In this document: piece after piece, positions 1-8,411 of the stretch | How the letters are laid out: every line of letters starts with the position of its first letter | Position numbering within the stretch: position 1 is the stretch's first letter | Assembly (NCBI RefSeq): GCF_000373265.1 | Contig: NZ_KB890761.1 | Coordinates: forward strand, 1,042,599 to 1,106,598 | DNA length: 64,000 nucleotides | Source of the DNA: Pontibacter roseus DSM 17521 | GTDB taxonomy: Bacteria; Bacteroidota; Bacteroidia; Cytophagales; Hymenobacteraceae | Reading direction: 5' to 3' | Translations under genes and position numbers: made by a program | Notes under the pieces: generated by a model | The model's input: only the letters and a program-made list of their open reading frames with translations | Told to the model about the DNA's origin: nothing | Databases searched by the model: none

Positions 1-2
1 AC

Positions 3-545
3 GAACTGAACCAGAAACTGGCGCCGTTCAAGATATTCAAAGGAATCGAATCCGACATTCTGGGCGATGGCTCTTTGGACTATGACGAAGATATCCTGAA
101 GACCTTTGACTTCATCGTGGCCTCCATCCACAGCAACTTGGGTATGGACGAGCAGAAGGCGACCACCCGTTTGATTACGGCGATTGAGAATCCCTATACC
201 ACCATGCTGGGCCACCCCACCGGCCGGCTGCTGCTGCGCCGGGAAGGCTATCCCATCAACCACAGAGCCGTGATAGATGCCTGCGCGGCCAACAACGTCG
301 TCATCGAAATCAACTCTAACCCCTGGCGGCTCGATTTGGACTGGCGTTGGGTGTCTTACGCATTGGAGAAGGGTGTGATGCTGAGCATCAACCCCGATGC
401 CCACCACACTAGCGGTTACGACGACATGAAGTATGGTGTGCTGGTAGGGCGCAAAGGCGGCCTGACCAAAGAGATGACATTCAACGCGAAGTCGGTGGAG
501 GAGGTGGAGAAATACTTCAGAGAGCGGAAGGAGAAGATAAAGTAG
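3..545 (+). CDS. polX: DNA polymerase/3'-5' exonuclease PolX, C-terminal part (5' end outside the window)
   Basis: The frame is open from the window edge, so the polymerase part is missing and only the end of the C-terminal PHP (polymerase and histidinol phosphatase) domain is seen. The stretch ESDILGDGSLDYDEDIL matches the E-x-D-I-L-x-D-G-S-L-D-Y signature of bacterial PolX. It is followed by VASIHSN, GHPTGRLLLRREGYP, EINSNPWRLDLDW and SINPDAHH, which carry the His, Glu and Asp metal ligands of the PHP fold. In this family the PHP domain provides 3'-5' exonuclease or AP-endonuclease activity in base excision repair. The stop lies only 3 bases before the next gene, so the two are probably cotranscribed. 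The family call is firm; the N-terminal architecture cannot be judged. Confidence 0.9.
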   Translation, partial: ELNQKLAPFKIFKGIESDILGDGSLDYDEDILKTFDFIVASIHSNLGMDEQKATTRLITAIENPYTTMLGHPTGRLLLRREGYPINHRAVIDACAANNVVIEINSNPWRLDLDWRWVSYALEKGVMLSINPDAHHTSGYDDMKYGVLVGRKGGLTKEMTFNAKSVEEVEKYFRERKEKIK

Positions 546-548
546 CGG

Positions 549-1541
549 ATGCCGAAGATACTCATCCTCCGTTTTTCCTCCATCGGTGACATCGTGCTGA
601 CGACGCCGGTCATCCGGTGCATCAAGCAGCAGGTGCCGGGGGCGGAGGTGCATTACTGTACCAAGCAGGGCTTCAGAGGTATACTGGAGCACAACCCCTA
701 TGTGGACAAGGTGCACGTGCTGGGCGACAGCCTGAAAGAACTGGTGCGGCAACTGAAAGCCGAGGACTTTGACTACGTGGTGGACCTGCACAACAACCTG
801 CGCACCCGCATCATAAAAACCCGATTGGCCAAGCCCGCCAAAAGCTTCAACAAGCTCAACTACGAGAAGTGGCTGATGGTCAACTTCAAGCTCAACCGCC
901 TGCCGGCCGTGCACATCGTGGACCGTTACCTGGCAGCCGCCGCTGCGCTGGGTATACAGGACGATGGCAAAGGGCTTGAGTACTTCATACCTGCCCAGGA
1001 TGAGGTGGACCTGCATACCTTGCCACAGCCTTTTCAGCAGGGCTACGTGGCCTTTGCCATCGGGGCGCAACACTACACCAAGCGATTGCCCACGGAGCGC
1101 ATCATCGAGTTATGCGAGCAACTGCAAAAACCCATAATCCTGCTGGGAGGGAAAGAGGACGCGGCAGTGGGAGGGGAGATAGCGAGTTATTTCAGGGAGC
1201 AGAACAGCACAAGCGCCACTCAGATTTTCAATGCCTGCGGCAGGTATAGCCTGAGCGGCTCGGCCTCGCTGGTACGGCAGGCGGACCTGGTGGTGAGCCA
1301 TGACACGGGCCTGATGCACATCGCAGCCGCCTTCCAGAAAGACATCATCAGCGTGTGGGGAAACACGATTCCGGAATTTGGCATGTATCCCTTCCGGACC
1401 AGGTATAAGGTGCTGGAGGTGAATGGCCTCAGCTGCCGCCCCTGTTCCAAGATAGGGTATAGCAAGTGCCCCAAAGGACACTTCAAGTGCATGCGCGACA
1501 TCGATTTCAGTGCTGTTGATAGCCTTGCTTTCTTAAGCTAG
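549..1541 (+). CDS. Glycosyltransferase family 9 (heptosyltransferase-like)
   Basis: This 330-residue protein has the layout of GT9 ADP-heptose:LPS heptosyltransferases (WaaC/WaaF type). The N-terminus MPKILILRFSSIGDIVLTTP is the typical KILIxRxSxIGDxxLTTP beginning of the first Rossmann domain. The second domain carries FAIGAQHYTKRLP, IILLGGKED and, around residue 249, VSHDTGLMHIAAA, equal to the conserved S-x-D-S/T-G-x-M-H nucleotide-sugar loop. No signal peptide is seen, so it should act at the cytoplasmic face of the inner membrane on a lipopolysaccharide core or another surface glycan. The true sugar donor cannot be read from sequence; ADP-heptose is only the family default. It follows polX with a 3-base gap and ends before a strong hairpin. 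Confidence 0.85.
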   Translation: MPKILILRFSSIGDIVLTTPVIRCIKQQVPGAEVHYCTKQGFRGILEHNPYVDKVHVLGDSLKELVRQLKAEDFDYVVDLHNNLRTRIIKTRLAKPAKSFNKLNYEKWLMVNFKLNRLPAVHIVDRYLAAAAALGIQDDGKGLEYFIPAQDEVDLHTLPQPFQQGYVAFAIGAQHYTKRLPTERIIELCEQLQKPIILLGGKEDAAVGGEIASYFREQNSTSATQIFNACGRYSLSGSASLVRQADLVVSHDTGLMHIAAAFQKDIISVWGNTIPEFGMYPFRTRYKVLEVNGLSCRPCSKIGYSKCPKGHFKCMRDIDFSAVDSLAFLS

Positions 1542-1560
1542 CTTACCTGATTTTCACTTA

Positions 1561-1610
1561 AAGCGGCATCGCCCTCACAGAATCAAATCTTGTGAGAGCG
1601 ATGCCGCTTT
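1561..1610. terminator. Bidirectional hairpin terminator
   Basis: The arms AAGCGGCATCGC and GCGATGCCGCTT, with inner arms CTCACA and TGTGAG, form a long hairpin between two convergent genes. T- and A-rich flanks make it usable in both directions. Confidence 0.75.
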
Positions 1611-1617
1611 ATGGTTG

Positions 1618-1638
1618 CTATACCTGAAGCAGGTATAG
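1618..1638. repeat. Head-to-head pair of the GGTATAG word
   Basis: CTATACCTG and CAGGTATAG, separated by three bases (AAG), form a perfect 9-bp inverted repeat just behind the terminator of the glycosyltransferase gene. It is one case of a word that recurs throughout the window. Confidence 0.7.
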
Positions 1639-1654
1639 GTCTACTGTTTACTGT

Positions 1655-2602
1655 TTACTGCAACGGTTTTACGGTATAGCCGGCTTTCTGCAGCAACTGA
1701 ATCAGACCGTTTTCGCCGGGCAGGTGCAGGGCTCCTACGGCCACGAAAGTGGATTGCTCTTTCATGATGGACGGAAGTTTGGTCATCCAGTCCTTGTTGC
1801 GGTCGTCCAGCATGTAGGCCATGTCTTCCGCACCGGTCAGCTTGTTATACTCTTCTGATAGCGCCCACATGCCGGTCAGGTCTTTTGCCAGGTATAGCTG
1901 GGTGAGGCGCTCGGACACCTGCGCGGCTTTGTCTTTCTGCTGCACATATTTCACCAGTTGCTCGGCCTGCTTCTCTACCGGGTGGTGGTTGTAGAGCAGG
2001 TCAAACTGCTGTTCCATCGTCTCCAGGGTGGTTACCTTTTTCCCGTTCTTGTGGTTTTGGTTAGCAAAGTACACGTCCAGCGGCTGGCCCTTATATTGTT
2101 TCAGCACTTCCAGTTTCTGGTACTCTGCCATAGAAAGCATCAACAGGACGGTCATGGGCTTCATCTGGTCGGCCATGCTCAAATCGAACCCGAAAGCCTG
2201 CTTCACTTCCTTACTTACCAACGCGTAATCTTCCTGGCTCAGCAAAGCCGAAAGCTTATTGTCGGGCATCACCATTTTGGCGCCCAGCTGCATCATCTGG
2301 GCGGAGTCAATCTCTGTTTCCACGACCACCCCACGGCTCTTGAGGAAATGCTCCTTCACTTTCGGCTCGGAATCCAGGAAGGAGGAGTTGAGCAGGTGGT
2401 AGGTGCCGTACAGGTAGGAAGGCTGCTGCAGGCCGTTTCCGCTTATTTCCCATAGCAGCGACTTGGCTGGTGCGGCAGGCTGGGCTTTGGCCGTGGCCCT
2501 GGCAGGTTTGGACTTTACTTTTTGGGCCTCGCTAGTCGCCGGGTATAGCAACAGGGAGATGAGGAGAAGGTAAAGGAAGGCAATGGTGTTTTTTCTTTTC
2601 AT
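1655..2602 (-). CDS. TraB/GumN family secreted protein
   Basis: The chosen start gives MKRKNTIAFLYLLLISLLL, a clear Sec signal peptide; an upstream in-frame start would put 19 residues without signal character before it. After an Ala/Lys/Pro-rich linker the mature part begins SLLWEISGNGLQQPSYLYGT, then GTYHLL near residue 66, a conserved acidic stretch VVVETEID, and near the C-terminus FVAVGALHLPGENGLI. The paired G-x-x-H motifs (GTYH and GALH) and the conserved Glu are the hallmark of the TraB/PrgY/GumN family, proposed to be metalloprotease-like; its substrate is unknown. Length (about 315 residues) is normal for the Bacteroidota members. It is probably periplasmic. It has its own -7 box about 85 bases upstream. 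Confidence 0.85.
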   Translation of the reverse strand: MKRKNTIAFLYLLLISLLLYPATSEAQKVKSKPARATAKAQPAAPAKSLLWEISGNGLQQPSYLYGTYHLLNSSFLDSEPKVKEHFLKSRGVVVETEIDSAQMMQLGAKMVMPDNKLSALLSQEDYALVSKEVKQAFGFDLSMADQMKPMTVLLMLSMAEYQKLEVLKQYKGQPLDVYFANQNHKNGKKVTTLETMEQQFDLLYNHHPVEKQAEQLVKYVQQKDKAAQVSERLTQLYLAKDLTGMWALSEEYNKLTGAEDMAYMLDDRNKDWMTKLPSIMKEQSTFVAVGALHLPGENGLIQLLQKAGYTVKPLQ

Positions 2603-2687
2603 GTTATGGGGATATAGTAGAATTCGGACTGGTTGCGGCTGGCACGCGCAGGGAATCACCGTACGGTTTGGGGAAGTTTGGTGAGCT

Positions 2688-2695
2688 CAAAACTA
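2688..2695 (-). promoter_or_regulatory. Candidate -7 box for the TraB/GumN gene
   Basis: On the minus strand this reads TAGTTTTG, an exact match to the Bacteroidota -7 consensus TAnnTTTG. It sits about 85 bases before the chosen start. No clear -33 TTTG was found. Confidence 0.45.
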
Positions 2696-2805
2696 ATTTT
2701 TTTGCCGTGCATGCCGAACAGGAGTAGGGGACAATCCTGATAAACTGGTAAATTTGAGCACCTAAATTAGGTATAATGTAAAGTATAATCCCACCCAAAC
2801 GACAT

Positions 2806-2813
2806 TAATTTTG
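2806..2813 (+). promoter_or_regulatory. Candidate -7 box for the small unknown gene
   Basis: TAATTTTG matches TAnnTTTG exactly but lies only 7 bases before the ATG, so the transcript would be nearly leaderless, or the true start is further downstream. Confidence 0.35.
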
Positions 2814-2820
2814 CTTTCCT

Positions 2821-3231
2821 ATGACAAATCATACCCTGACCTGGAAGCCCGTTGATGCTAAGTTTCTGGAAGCGCTGCTGTTAGCGACAGGCGGCGAAGG
2901 CACTGCCTCCCTGCAAGACGTGCTGCTGATGGGCGATGCCCTGGACGGTGAGGTGTTTGAGCTGAAGGAACTGGAGGAAGCGCTGGAGAAACTGTTGAGC
3001 ATCGGCTTCATCGGCCTGGAGAAAAACAAGCTGGGCCTAAGCCCCGACTTCTTGCAGGACTATGAGCAAATGACGCTGCAGGAAGGCGAAGACACCGAGT
3101 CGAAGCCCCTGGAGATGCTGCTCCAGCAGCAGCCCCTACAAGCCGACAAGGTTGCCGCCGTGCGCGAAAGTGTTCTGAAAAAGTACAAGCTCCGAAACTA
3201 CTACCAGGCATACCTGGAGCAGTATGGCTAG
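2821..3231 (+). CDS. Hypothetical acidic cytoplasmic protein
   Basis: I do not recognise this 136-residue protein. It has no signal peptide or membrane segment and is rich in Leu and Glu. Residues about 14-75 read like three to four helices followed by a short beta pair (EALEKLLSIGFIGLEKNKLGLS), which resembles a winged-helix layout with the pattern helix-helix-helix-wing; this is a structural guess. The C-terminal part (VRESVLKKYKLRNYYQAYLE) is basic and helical. It stands alone between an upstream divergent secreted protein and a convergent serS, with a terminator directly behind it, so the neighbours give no functional hint. Codon use looks like the surrounding genes. Confidence 0.75.
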   Translation: MTNHTLTWKPVDAKFLEALLLATGGEGTASLQDVLLMGDALDGEVFELKELEEALEKLLSIGFIGLEKNKLGLSPDFLQDYEQMTLQEGEDTESKPLEMLLQQQPLQADKVAAVRESVLKKYKLRNYYQAYLEQYG

Positions 3232-3267
3232 CCCACAAAATTTGTAAATTGGCAAGATGGAGGTATG

Positions 3268-3307
3268 AAAAGAGGAGCCGCTGCTATAGGCAACGGCTCC
3301 TCTTTTT
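3268..3307. terminator. Bidirectional hairpin terminator
   Basis: AAAAGAGGAGCCG pairs with CGGCTCCTCTTTT around a 13-base loop, flanked by A and T runs. It separates the convergent small unknown gene and serS. Confidence 0.85.
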
Positions 3308-3337
3308 GTGGTGTCTTGTTGTACTGTTATGTACTAG

Positions 3338-4612
3338 CTACCCAATCTTCTCGAAGCCCAGGTAGGGGTGCAGCACCTTTGGCATGTTGATGCTATCTGG
3401 TGTCTGGTTGTTTTCCAGGATGGCCGCCACGATGCGTGGCAGGGCCAGGGCGCTTCCGTTCAGGGTGTGCAGCAACTGCGTTTTACCAGACTCGGTCTTG
3501 TAACGCAGCTTCAGGCGGTTGGCTTGATATGTCTCGAAATTGGAGGCTGAACTTACTTCCAACCAGCGGCTCTGCGCGGTAGAGTATACCTCCATGTCAT
3601 AGGTCAGGGCAGAGGTGAAGCCCATGTCGCCGCCGCAAAGGCGCAGCACGCGGTAAGGCAGCTCCAGTTTCTGCAGCAGGCCTTGTATGTAGCTGCTCAT
3701 CTCCTCCAGCGCCTCATACGATTTCTCAGGCAGCGTAATCTGTACAATTTCCACCTTGTCGAACTGGTGCAGGCGGTTGAGGCCACGCACGTCGGCCCCC
3801 CACGAGCCCGCCTCACGACGGAAGCAAGGAGTATGGCCCGCGTTCTTGATAGGCAGCTGCTCTACCGGCACAATCACGTCGCGGTACAGGTTCGTGATGG
3901 GCACCTCGGCCGTCGGAATCAGGTATAGGTTGTCTTCGGTGGCGTGGTACATCTGGCCGTCTTTGTCGGGCAGCTGGCCTGTGCCGTATCCGGAGGCCTC
4001 GTTCACCAGAATCGGCGGCTGCACTTCCATGTACCCTGCATTGATGGCTTCGTCTATGAAGAAGTTGATGAGGGCGCGCTGCAAGCGTGCTCCCTGCTTC
4101 TTGTACACCGGGAAACCAGCCCCCGTGATTTTGTTTCCTAGTTCGAAATCGATGATGTCGTACTTCTGGATGAGCTCCCAATGCGGCATCGCCCCAGCGT
4201 GCAGTTCCGGAATATTTCCGTGTTGCAGAACTACTTCGTTGTCTTCCGCTGTTCTACCTTCAGGGACGCTCGCGTGCGGGATGTTCGGCAGCTTGTACAG
4301 CGCCTGTTGTATCTGCTCCTCTATAGAGGAAAGCTGGTCAGCTAGTGCTTTGGTTTCTTGCTTCAGTTCCGATGTCTCTGCCTTGGAGGCCTCCGCTTTT
4401 TCACGGTCTCCGCTCTTCATCAGCATGCCTATCTCTTTAGAAATGGCATTGGCCCTTGCCTGCAGTTCGTCGTGCCTGCTTTGCACCTGTCGGCGCTGTT
4501 GGTCCAGCTCCACCAGGGCGGCAACTTCCTCGGCTGCGTTTTTGTAGTTTTTCTTGTTCAATCCTGCCACTACCAGGTCTGTCTGCTCTCTTAAAACGTG
4601 TAGCTGTAGCAT
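3338..4612 (-). CDS. serS: Seryl-tRNA synthetase
   Basis: The product charges tRNA(Ser) with serine in the cytoplasm. The 424 residues match the family length. Residues about 1-105 form the antiparallel coiled-coil arm that grips the long variable arm of tRNA(Ser). The class II catalytic core follows, with the TAEVPITN serine-site loop, motif 2 FRREAGSWGADVRGLNRLHQ, the FDKVEIVQ strand and motif 3 near the end (NGSALALPRIVAAILENNQ). The start at MLQLHVLREQ fits the conserved M-L-x-x-x-x-R-x family beginning. It is transcribed alone, with a -7 box just upstream. Confidence 0.97.
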   Translation of the reverse strand: MLQLHVLREQTDLVVAGLNKKNYKNAAEEVAALVELDQQRRQVQSRHDELQARANAISKEIGMLMKSGDREKAEASKAETSELKQETKALADQLSSIEEQIQQALYKLPNIPHASVPEGRTAEDNEVVLQHGNIPELHAGAMPHWELIQKYDIIDFELGNKITGAGFPVYKKQGARLQRALINFFIDEAINAGYMEVQPPILVNEASGYGTGQLPDKDGQMYHATEDNLYLIPTAEVPITNLYRDVIVPVEQLPIKNAGHTPCFRREAGSWGADVRGLNRLHQFDKVEIVQITLPEKSYEALEEMSSYIQGLLQKLELPYRVLRLCGGDMGFTSALTYDMEVYSTAQSRWLEVSSASNFETYQANRLKLRYKTESGKTQLLHTLNGSALALPRIVAAILENNQTPDSINMPKVLHPYLGFEKIG

Positions 4613-4634
4613 AGTTTGGTGTTATGTAGAGGTG

Positions 4635-4642
4635 CAAAAATA
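4635..4642 (-). promoter_or_regulatory. Candidate -7 box for serS
   Basis: Minus-strand TATTTTTG is an exact TAnnTTTG match about 23 bases before the serS start, giving a leader of roughly 15 bases. Confidence 0.5.
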
Positions 4643-4894
4643 TACTTTTTTAGGTTGTAAGCGCCATTTACGAAATCTTTTAAGGAATATCTGAAACATT
4701 TTAGACAAAAACATCGGTAATATTTGTTAATTAATTGCCATTGCAATAACATTGCAGTACAATTTATAGAAGGCCCTTTCCTGAGCCTCGCTAACTCTAT
4801 CGCAACCTATTCTTTTTCCTAAATTATAATTGATGCTCTCGCTGCGTTCGCACACTGCGCGCCTGGCAGGTTAATTTAACTCCATACCATATTT

Positions 4895-6775
4895 ATGTAC
4901 AATATTGATGAATTGAAAGATCGGCTTCTTTCAGAACTCAAGGAAATTGCAGAAGACCTAGGTGTTAAGAACTTCAAGAAATTGAGCAAACAAGACCTGA
5001 TCTACAAAATCCTTGACCAGCAAGCCATTACCCCTCCCGAAAAGCTGCCCAAAAAAGTAAAGTCTTCCACTCCTCCTGCCGTCCCTGGCGAAACAGAAGC
5101 CAACGAAAACACTGAGAGCATAGCAGAAGAGCAACCCGTTGCACAAGAACCGGTCGTTGAAGCCGTTTCAGCCCCGGCACCCGCACAGCAAGCACCGAGA
5201 AAACCTGCCCGCGAAAACGTAGCACGCCACGAGACAACAGCCCAGACCTTTGTTCAGGCACCTGCGCCAGCTAAAGACCATGGCCCGCAAACCGTGCAGC
5301 GTGAGCGCATACAACAGCCACGCCGCGATAACCGCAACGATGGCGGCGGACGTGACCAGCAGCGCCCGGAGCAACGGACAGAGCAGCGTGTGGAGCGTGT
5401 TGACCGACCAGACCGCAACGAGACGCGTCCAATGGACATCACCAACAGAAATGAGAATCGTTCGGAGCAGCGCGAAGCAGGTAATAGGAGCGACAACCGC
5501 CCTGAGCCAAGAGAGCAGCGTGCAGAAATAGGAAACAGAAGCGACAGCCGCCCGGACAATAACAACAATAACCGCAACGAGAATCGAGGCGACAACTTCC
5601 AGCGCCGTGGCCAGCAACAGCAGCCCCAGGCCGCTGCCAATAGTAATAACTTCCGAGAGTTTGACGGAATAATCCTAAATGAGGGCGTGCTGGAACTGAT
5701 GCAGGATGGATATGGCTTCCTGCGCTCCACGCACTACAACTACCTGGCCAGCCCAGACGATATCTATGTGTCTCCTTCCCAAATCAAGTTGTTTGGTCTG
5801 AAGACAGGCGATACCGTAAAAGGCCAGATTCGTCCTCCAAAGGAAGGAGAGAAATATTTCGCCCTGCTGAAGGTGGAGACGGTGAATGGCCGCACGACAG
5901 AGGAGATTCGTGACCGTATACCTTTCCAGCACCTCACGCCGCTTTTCCCGGAAGAGCGCCTGAAACTGACCACTAAGCCAAGCCAGATGTCAACTCGTAT
6001 CCTGGACCTGTTTGCCCCAATAGGCAAAGGCCAGCGTGGTATGATTGTGGCGCAGCCCAAGACAGGTAAAACCGTGTTGCTGAAGGAGATAGCCAACGCC
6101 ATCTCTGAGAACCATCCTGAGGTATACCTGATGATCCTGCTGATTGACGAACGTCCGGAAGAGGTAACAGACATGGCCCGCAGCGTGAAAGCAGAGGTAA
6201 TCGCCTCTACGTTTGACGAGACGGCCGACCGCCACGTGAAGGTATCAAGCATCGTATTGGATAAAGCCAAGCGTATGGTGGAATGCGGACACGATGTGGT
6301 GATTCTGCTGGACTCTATCACGCGTCTGGCCCGTGCTTATAACACGGTGGTGCCTTCGTCCGGTAAAATCCTATCGGGTGGTGTGGATGCCAACGCGTTG
6401 CACAAGCCGAAGCGCTTTTTCGGTGCTGCCCGTAACGTAGAGAACGGCGGCTCCCTGACCATCATCGCCACCGCCTTGATTGATACAGGTTCTAAAATGG
6501 ACGAGGTTATCTTTGAAGAATTCAAAGGTACCGGTAACATGGAACTTCAGCTGGACCGCAAACTGGCCAACCGCAGAATCTACCCGGCTATCGACGTGCC
6601 TGCTTCTGGTACACGCCGCGAAGACCTGCTCATGGACAGAGACGAGCTCAACCGCATCTGGATTCTGCGCAAGTTCATGTCTGATATGAATTCCGTGGAG
6701 GCCATGGAGTTCCTGAAAGACAGAATGGTGGGAACGAAGAGCAACGAAGAGTTCTTGATTTCGATGAACGGATAA
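4895..6775 (+). CDS. rho: Transcription termination factor Rho with a long disordered insertion
   Basis: Rho is the hexameric ATP-dependent RNA helicase that ends transcription. Residues 1-45 form the Rho N-terminal helical domain ([19 protein letters not shown]). About residues 50-250 are a low-complexity, charged and Asn/Gln/Arg-rich segment with NNNNN and RNENR-type runs. The RNA-binding cold-shock-like domain follows ([35 protein letters not shown]), then the RecA-type ATPase with Walker [20 protein letters not shown], the Q loop and the [13 protein letters not shown] block. At 626 residues it is about 200 longer than E. coli Rho. Such insertions are known from several Bacteroidota and Actinobacteria. 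The upstream spacer is about 280 bases and could hold a long leader, with an imperfect -7 box AATATTTG near 4719. A strong terminator follows. Confidence 0.97.
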   Translation: MYNIDELKDRLLSELKEIAEDLGVKNFKKLSKQDLIYKILDQQAITPPEKLPKKVKSSTPPAVPGETEANENTESIAEEQPVAQEPVVEAVSAPAPAQQAPRKPARENVARHETTAQTFVQAPAPAKDHGPQTVQRERIQQPRRDNRNDGGGRDQQRPEQRTEQRVERVDRPDRNETRPMDITNRNENRSEQREAGNRSDNRPEPREQRAEIGNRSDSRPDNNNNNRNENRGDNFQRRGQQQQPQAAANSNNFREFDGIILNEGVLELMQDGYGFLRSTHYNYLASPDDIYVSPSQIKLFGLKTGDTVKGQIRPPKEGEKYFALLKVETVNGRTTEEIRDRIPFQHLTPLFPEERLKLTTKPSQMSTRILDLFAPIGKGQRGMIVAQPKTGKTVLLKEIANAISENHPEVYLMILLIDERPEEVTDMARSVKAEVIASTFDETADRHVKVSSIVLDKAKRMVECGHDVVILLDSITRLARAYNTVVPSSGKILSGGVDANALHKPKRFFGAARNVENGGSLTIIATALIDTGSKMDEVIFEEFKGTGNMELQLDRKLANRRIYPAIDVPASGTRREDLLMDRDELNRIWILRKFMSDMNSVEAMEFLKDRMVGTKSNEEFLISMNG

Positions 6776-6797
6776 GGTATGCCCTACTGAAATAAGG

Positions 6798-6837
6798 CCG
6801 GCCCCATTGCTGAAAAGCGGTGGGGCCGGTTTTTTTT
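6798..6837 (+). terminator. Rho-independent terminator behind rho
   Basis: CCGGCCCCA pairs with TGGGGCCGG and is followed by eight T residues. Confidence 0.9.
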
Positions 6838-6959
6838 GTTCAATTGCTAGTTGCTGCGGTGCAAGAATCCAAGCCGATTGGATTTGCCTTTGCTTGCTTA
6901 GGATGTAGCCTACACCAAACCATCACACATTTTGAAGCTCCAAGAAATCAGCCATGCCC

Positions 6960-7433
6960 TCAGCTCCAGAATTCATAATTTGGCTTCATGAGCAGGTAGA
7001 AGGTATAGGTGGCGACGAGACCGAAGATGATGTGGGCGAAGATAAGCGTGACCAGGTACGTCCGCAGGCCGATGAGAGGAGGGCGAGGGTGGACCAGAAA
7101 GAAGAGATACCAGATGAACATGGCCGTTAGCCCATGCGCCAGCCCGAAAAGCAATCCCCACGACGCATTCATTAGTCCCACACCTGAGTTCCATAGCGCC
7201 AGGTAGAACAGCGCGAACAGGATGCCTACCGCATAATGCGCCAGCGTGCCCACTACTTTGGTGCTCGCCGCATCTGATAACCCGCCATCGGGCTGGGTGC
7301 GGTTGGTGAGCATGGTGCCCAAAATCTTGATGACTTTCATAACACGGTGCGTAGCCAGCGAGAGCAGGTATAAGAAGGCCGTCATGGCAGCGGTGGCGGC
7401 CAATCCGGCCAGAATGGCGTAGGTAAATTTCAT
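6960..7433 (-). CDS. Conserved membrane protein of unknown function
   Basis: The start MKFTYAILAGLAATAAMTA was chosen because it opens directly into the first membrane helix; the longer frame adds 32 residues without membrane character. The roughly 157-residue protein has about four hydrophobic segments: near residues 4-28, 60-82, 90-112 and 125-150, with short charged loops (THRVMKVIK, HPRPP). I recognise no catalytic motif. It lies 76 bases behind a UbiA-type prenyltransferase gene on the same strand, which in turn follows a methyltransferase, so it may be part of the same membrane-lipid unit. That link is inference from gene order only. Confidence 0.7.
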   Translation of the reverse strand: MKFTYAILAGLAATAAMTAFLYLLSLATHRVMKVIKILGTMLTNRTQPDGGLSDAASTKVVGTLAHYAVGILFALFYLALWNSGVGLMNASWGLLFGLAHGLTAMFIWYLFFLVHPRPPLIGLRTYLVTLIFAHIIFGLVATYTFYLLMKPNYEFWS

Positions 7434-7509
7434 AGTGCAGCTGGTTTTTGACTGTATACGCAATCCCGCTATGTGGTTATGAATCAGATGTAAACTGCCT
7501 TGTGTTGAA

Positions 7510-8379
7510 TCAAAGCACCCGAAGCACAAGCATCAGAATGAAGGCGAAGCTGAGGCACAGGGAGGAGATTTTGTTCATCCGCATGGTATTCTCAAAACTC
7601 ACCTCGTTTGCATTTTTCCATGACTTGGCTGCCCAGCCCGTGAAGAAGAAAACGACTGGTGCCGTGCATACCAGGAAAACCAGGATGTTTTGCAGTTGCC
7701 CCTGCGCATAGTATAGCCAAAGCAGCAGACCGGCACCAATTCCTAAACCTATACCTGCGAACAGGAAAGTACCCCGAATACCCAGCAGCAGGCTGAGTGT
7801 TTTGTCGCCCCGGCTGCTGTCCTCCTTATGCTGGTATACCTGGGTGAGCGGGTAAGAGCCGCACAGGAACAGGGTGCTCACCAAAGCAAACCATACGTTC
7901 GGTGCCTGCCATACCTGCTGCCAATCCAAGCCAACCCCAATCTGCACCATCAGAAACGTGAAGAACCCCTGGAAAACCGTGACCACCGCGGTACTTATGA
8001 TGGGATATTTCTTGAGGCGGATGCCCTTATAACTGTAGGCTTTGGAGATGAGCAGGTATACGGCCACCATGGCGGCGAAGAGCGGGGAGAGGAAGAGACT
8101 CAACAAGATGGCGGCCACATCGAACAGGATGACCAGGTGTAGCAGTTCCCGCGTGACTTTAGGCGGTTGTTTCAACCCGCCGATGCTGCCTTCATCGCGG
8201 TCGTGGTAGGAGTTGTAGCCGTTGCTGGCCGGGTATACCAGCAGATGCAGGATAATGAAAACCGCCACCGCCCGCAGCAGGTCATGCCTATCCACAACAC
8301 TTAGGGCAAACCAGTACACCGGCATCAGGAACACCGAGAAAGGAATGCGCATCAGCGTCAAGGCACTGCTGTACTTCAT
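7510..8379 (-). CDS. UbiA-family prenyltransferase
   Basis: This is a polytopic membrane protein of about 289 residues with eight or nine hydrophobic segments. The first Asp-rich motif of the UbiA family is seen as NSYHDRDEGSIGG (N-x-x-x-D-x-D), and a second polar loop HKEDSSRGDKTLSLLLG lies in the second half, equivalent to the second D-x-x-x-D motif. UbiA enzymes join an isoprenoid diphosphate to an aromatic or lipid acceptor within the membrane; the substrate here is not known. Start at MKYSSALTLMRIP was preferred over a start nine codons upstream. The gene follows a membrane-bound methyltransferase with 32 bases between them and probably shares its transcript. Confidence 0.85.
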   Translation of the reverse strand: MKYSSALTLMRIPFSVFLMPVYWFALSVVDRHDLLRAVAVFIILHLLVYPASNGYNSYHDRDEGSIGGLKQPPKVTRELLHLVILFDVAAILLSLFLSPLFAAMVAVYLLISKAYSYKGIRLKKYPIISTAVVTVFQGFFTFLMVQIGVGLDWQQVWQAPNVWFALVSTLFLCGSYPLTQVYQHKEDSSRGDKTLSLLLGIRGTFLFAGIGLGIGAGLLLWLYYAQGQLQNILVFLVCTAPVVFFFTGWAAKSWKNANEVSFENTMRMNKISSLCLSFAFILMLVLRVL

Positions 8380-8411
8380 TGTGGTGGGCAAGGCGGCTAG
8401 TCTCAATTGTC

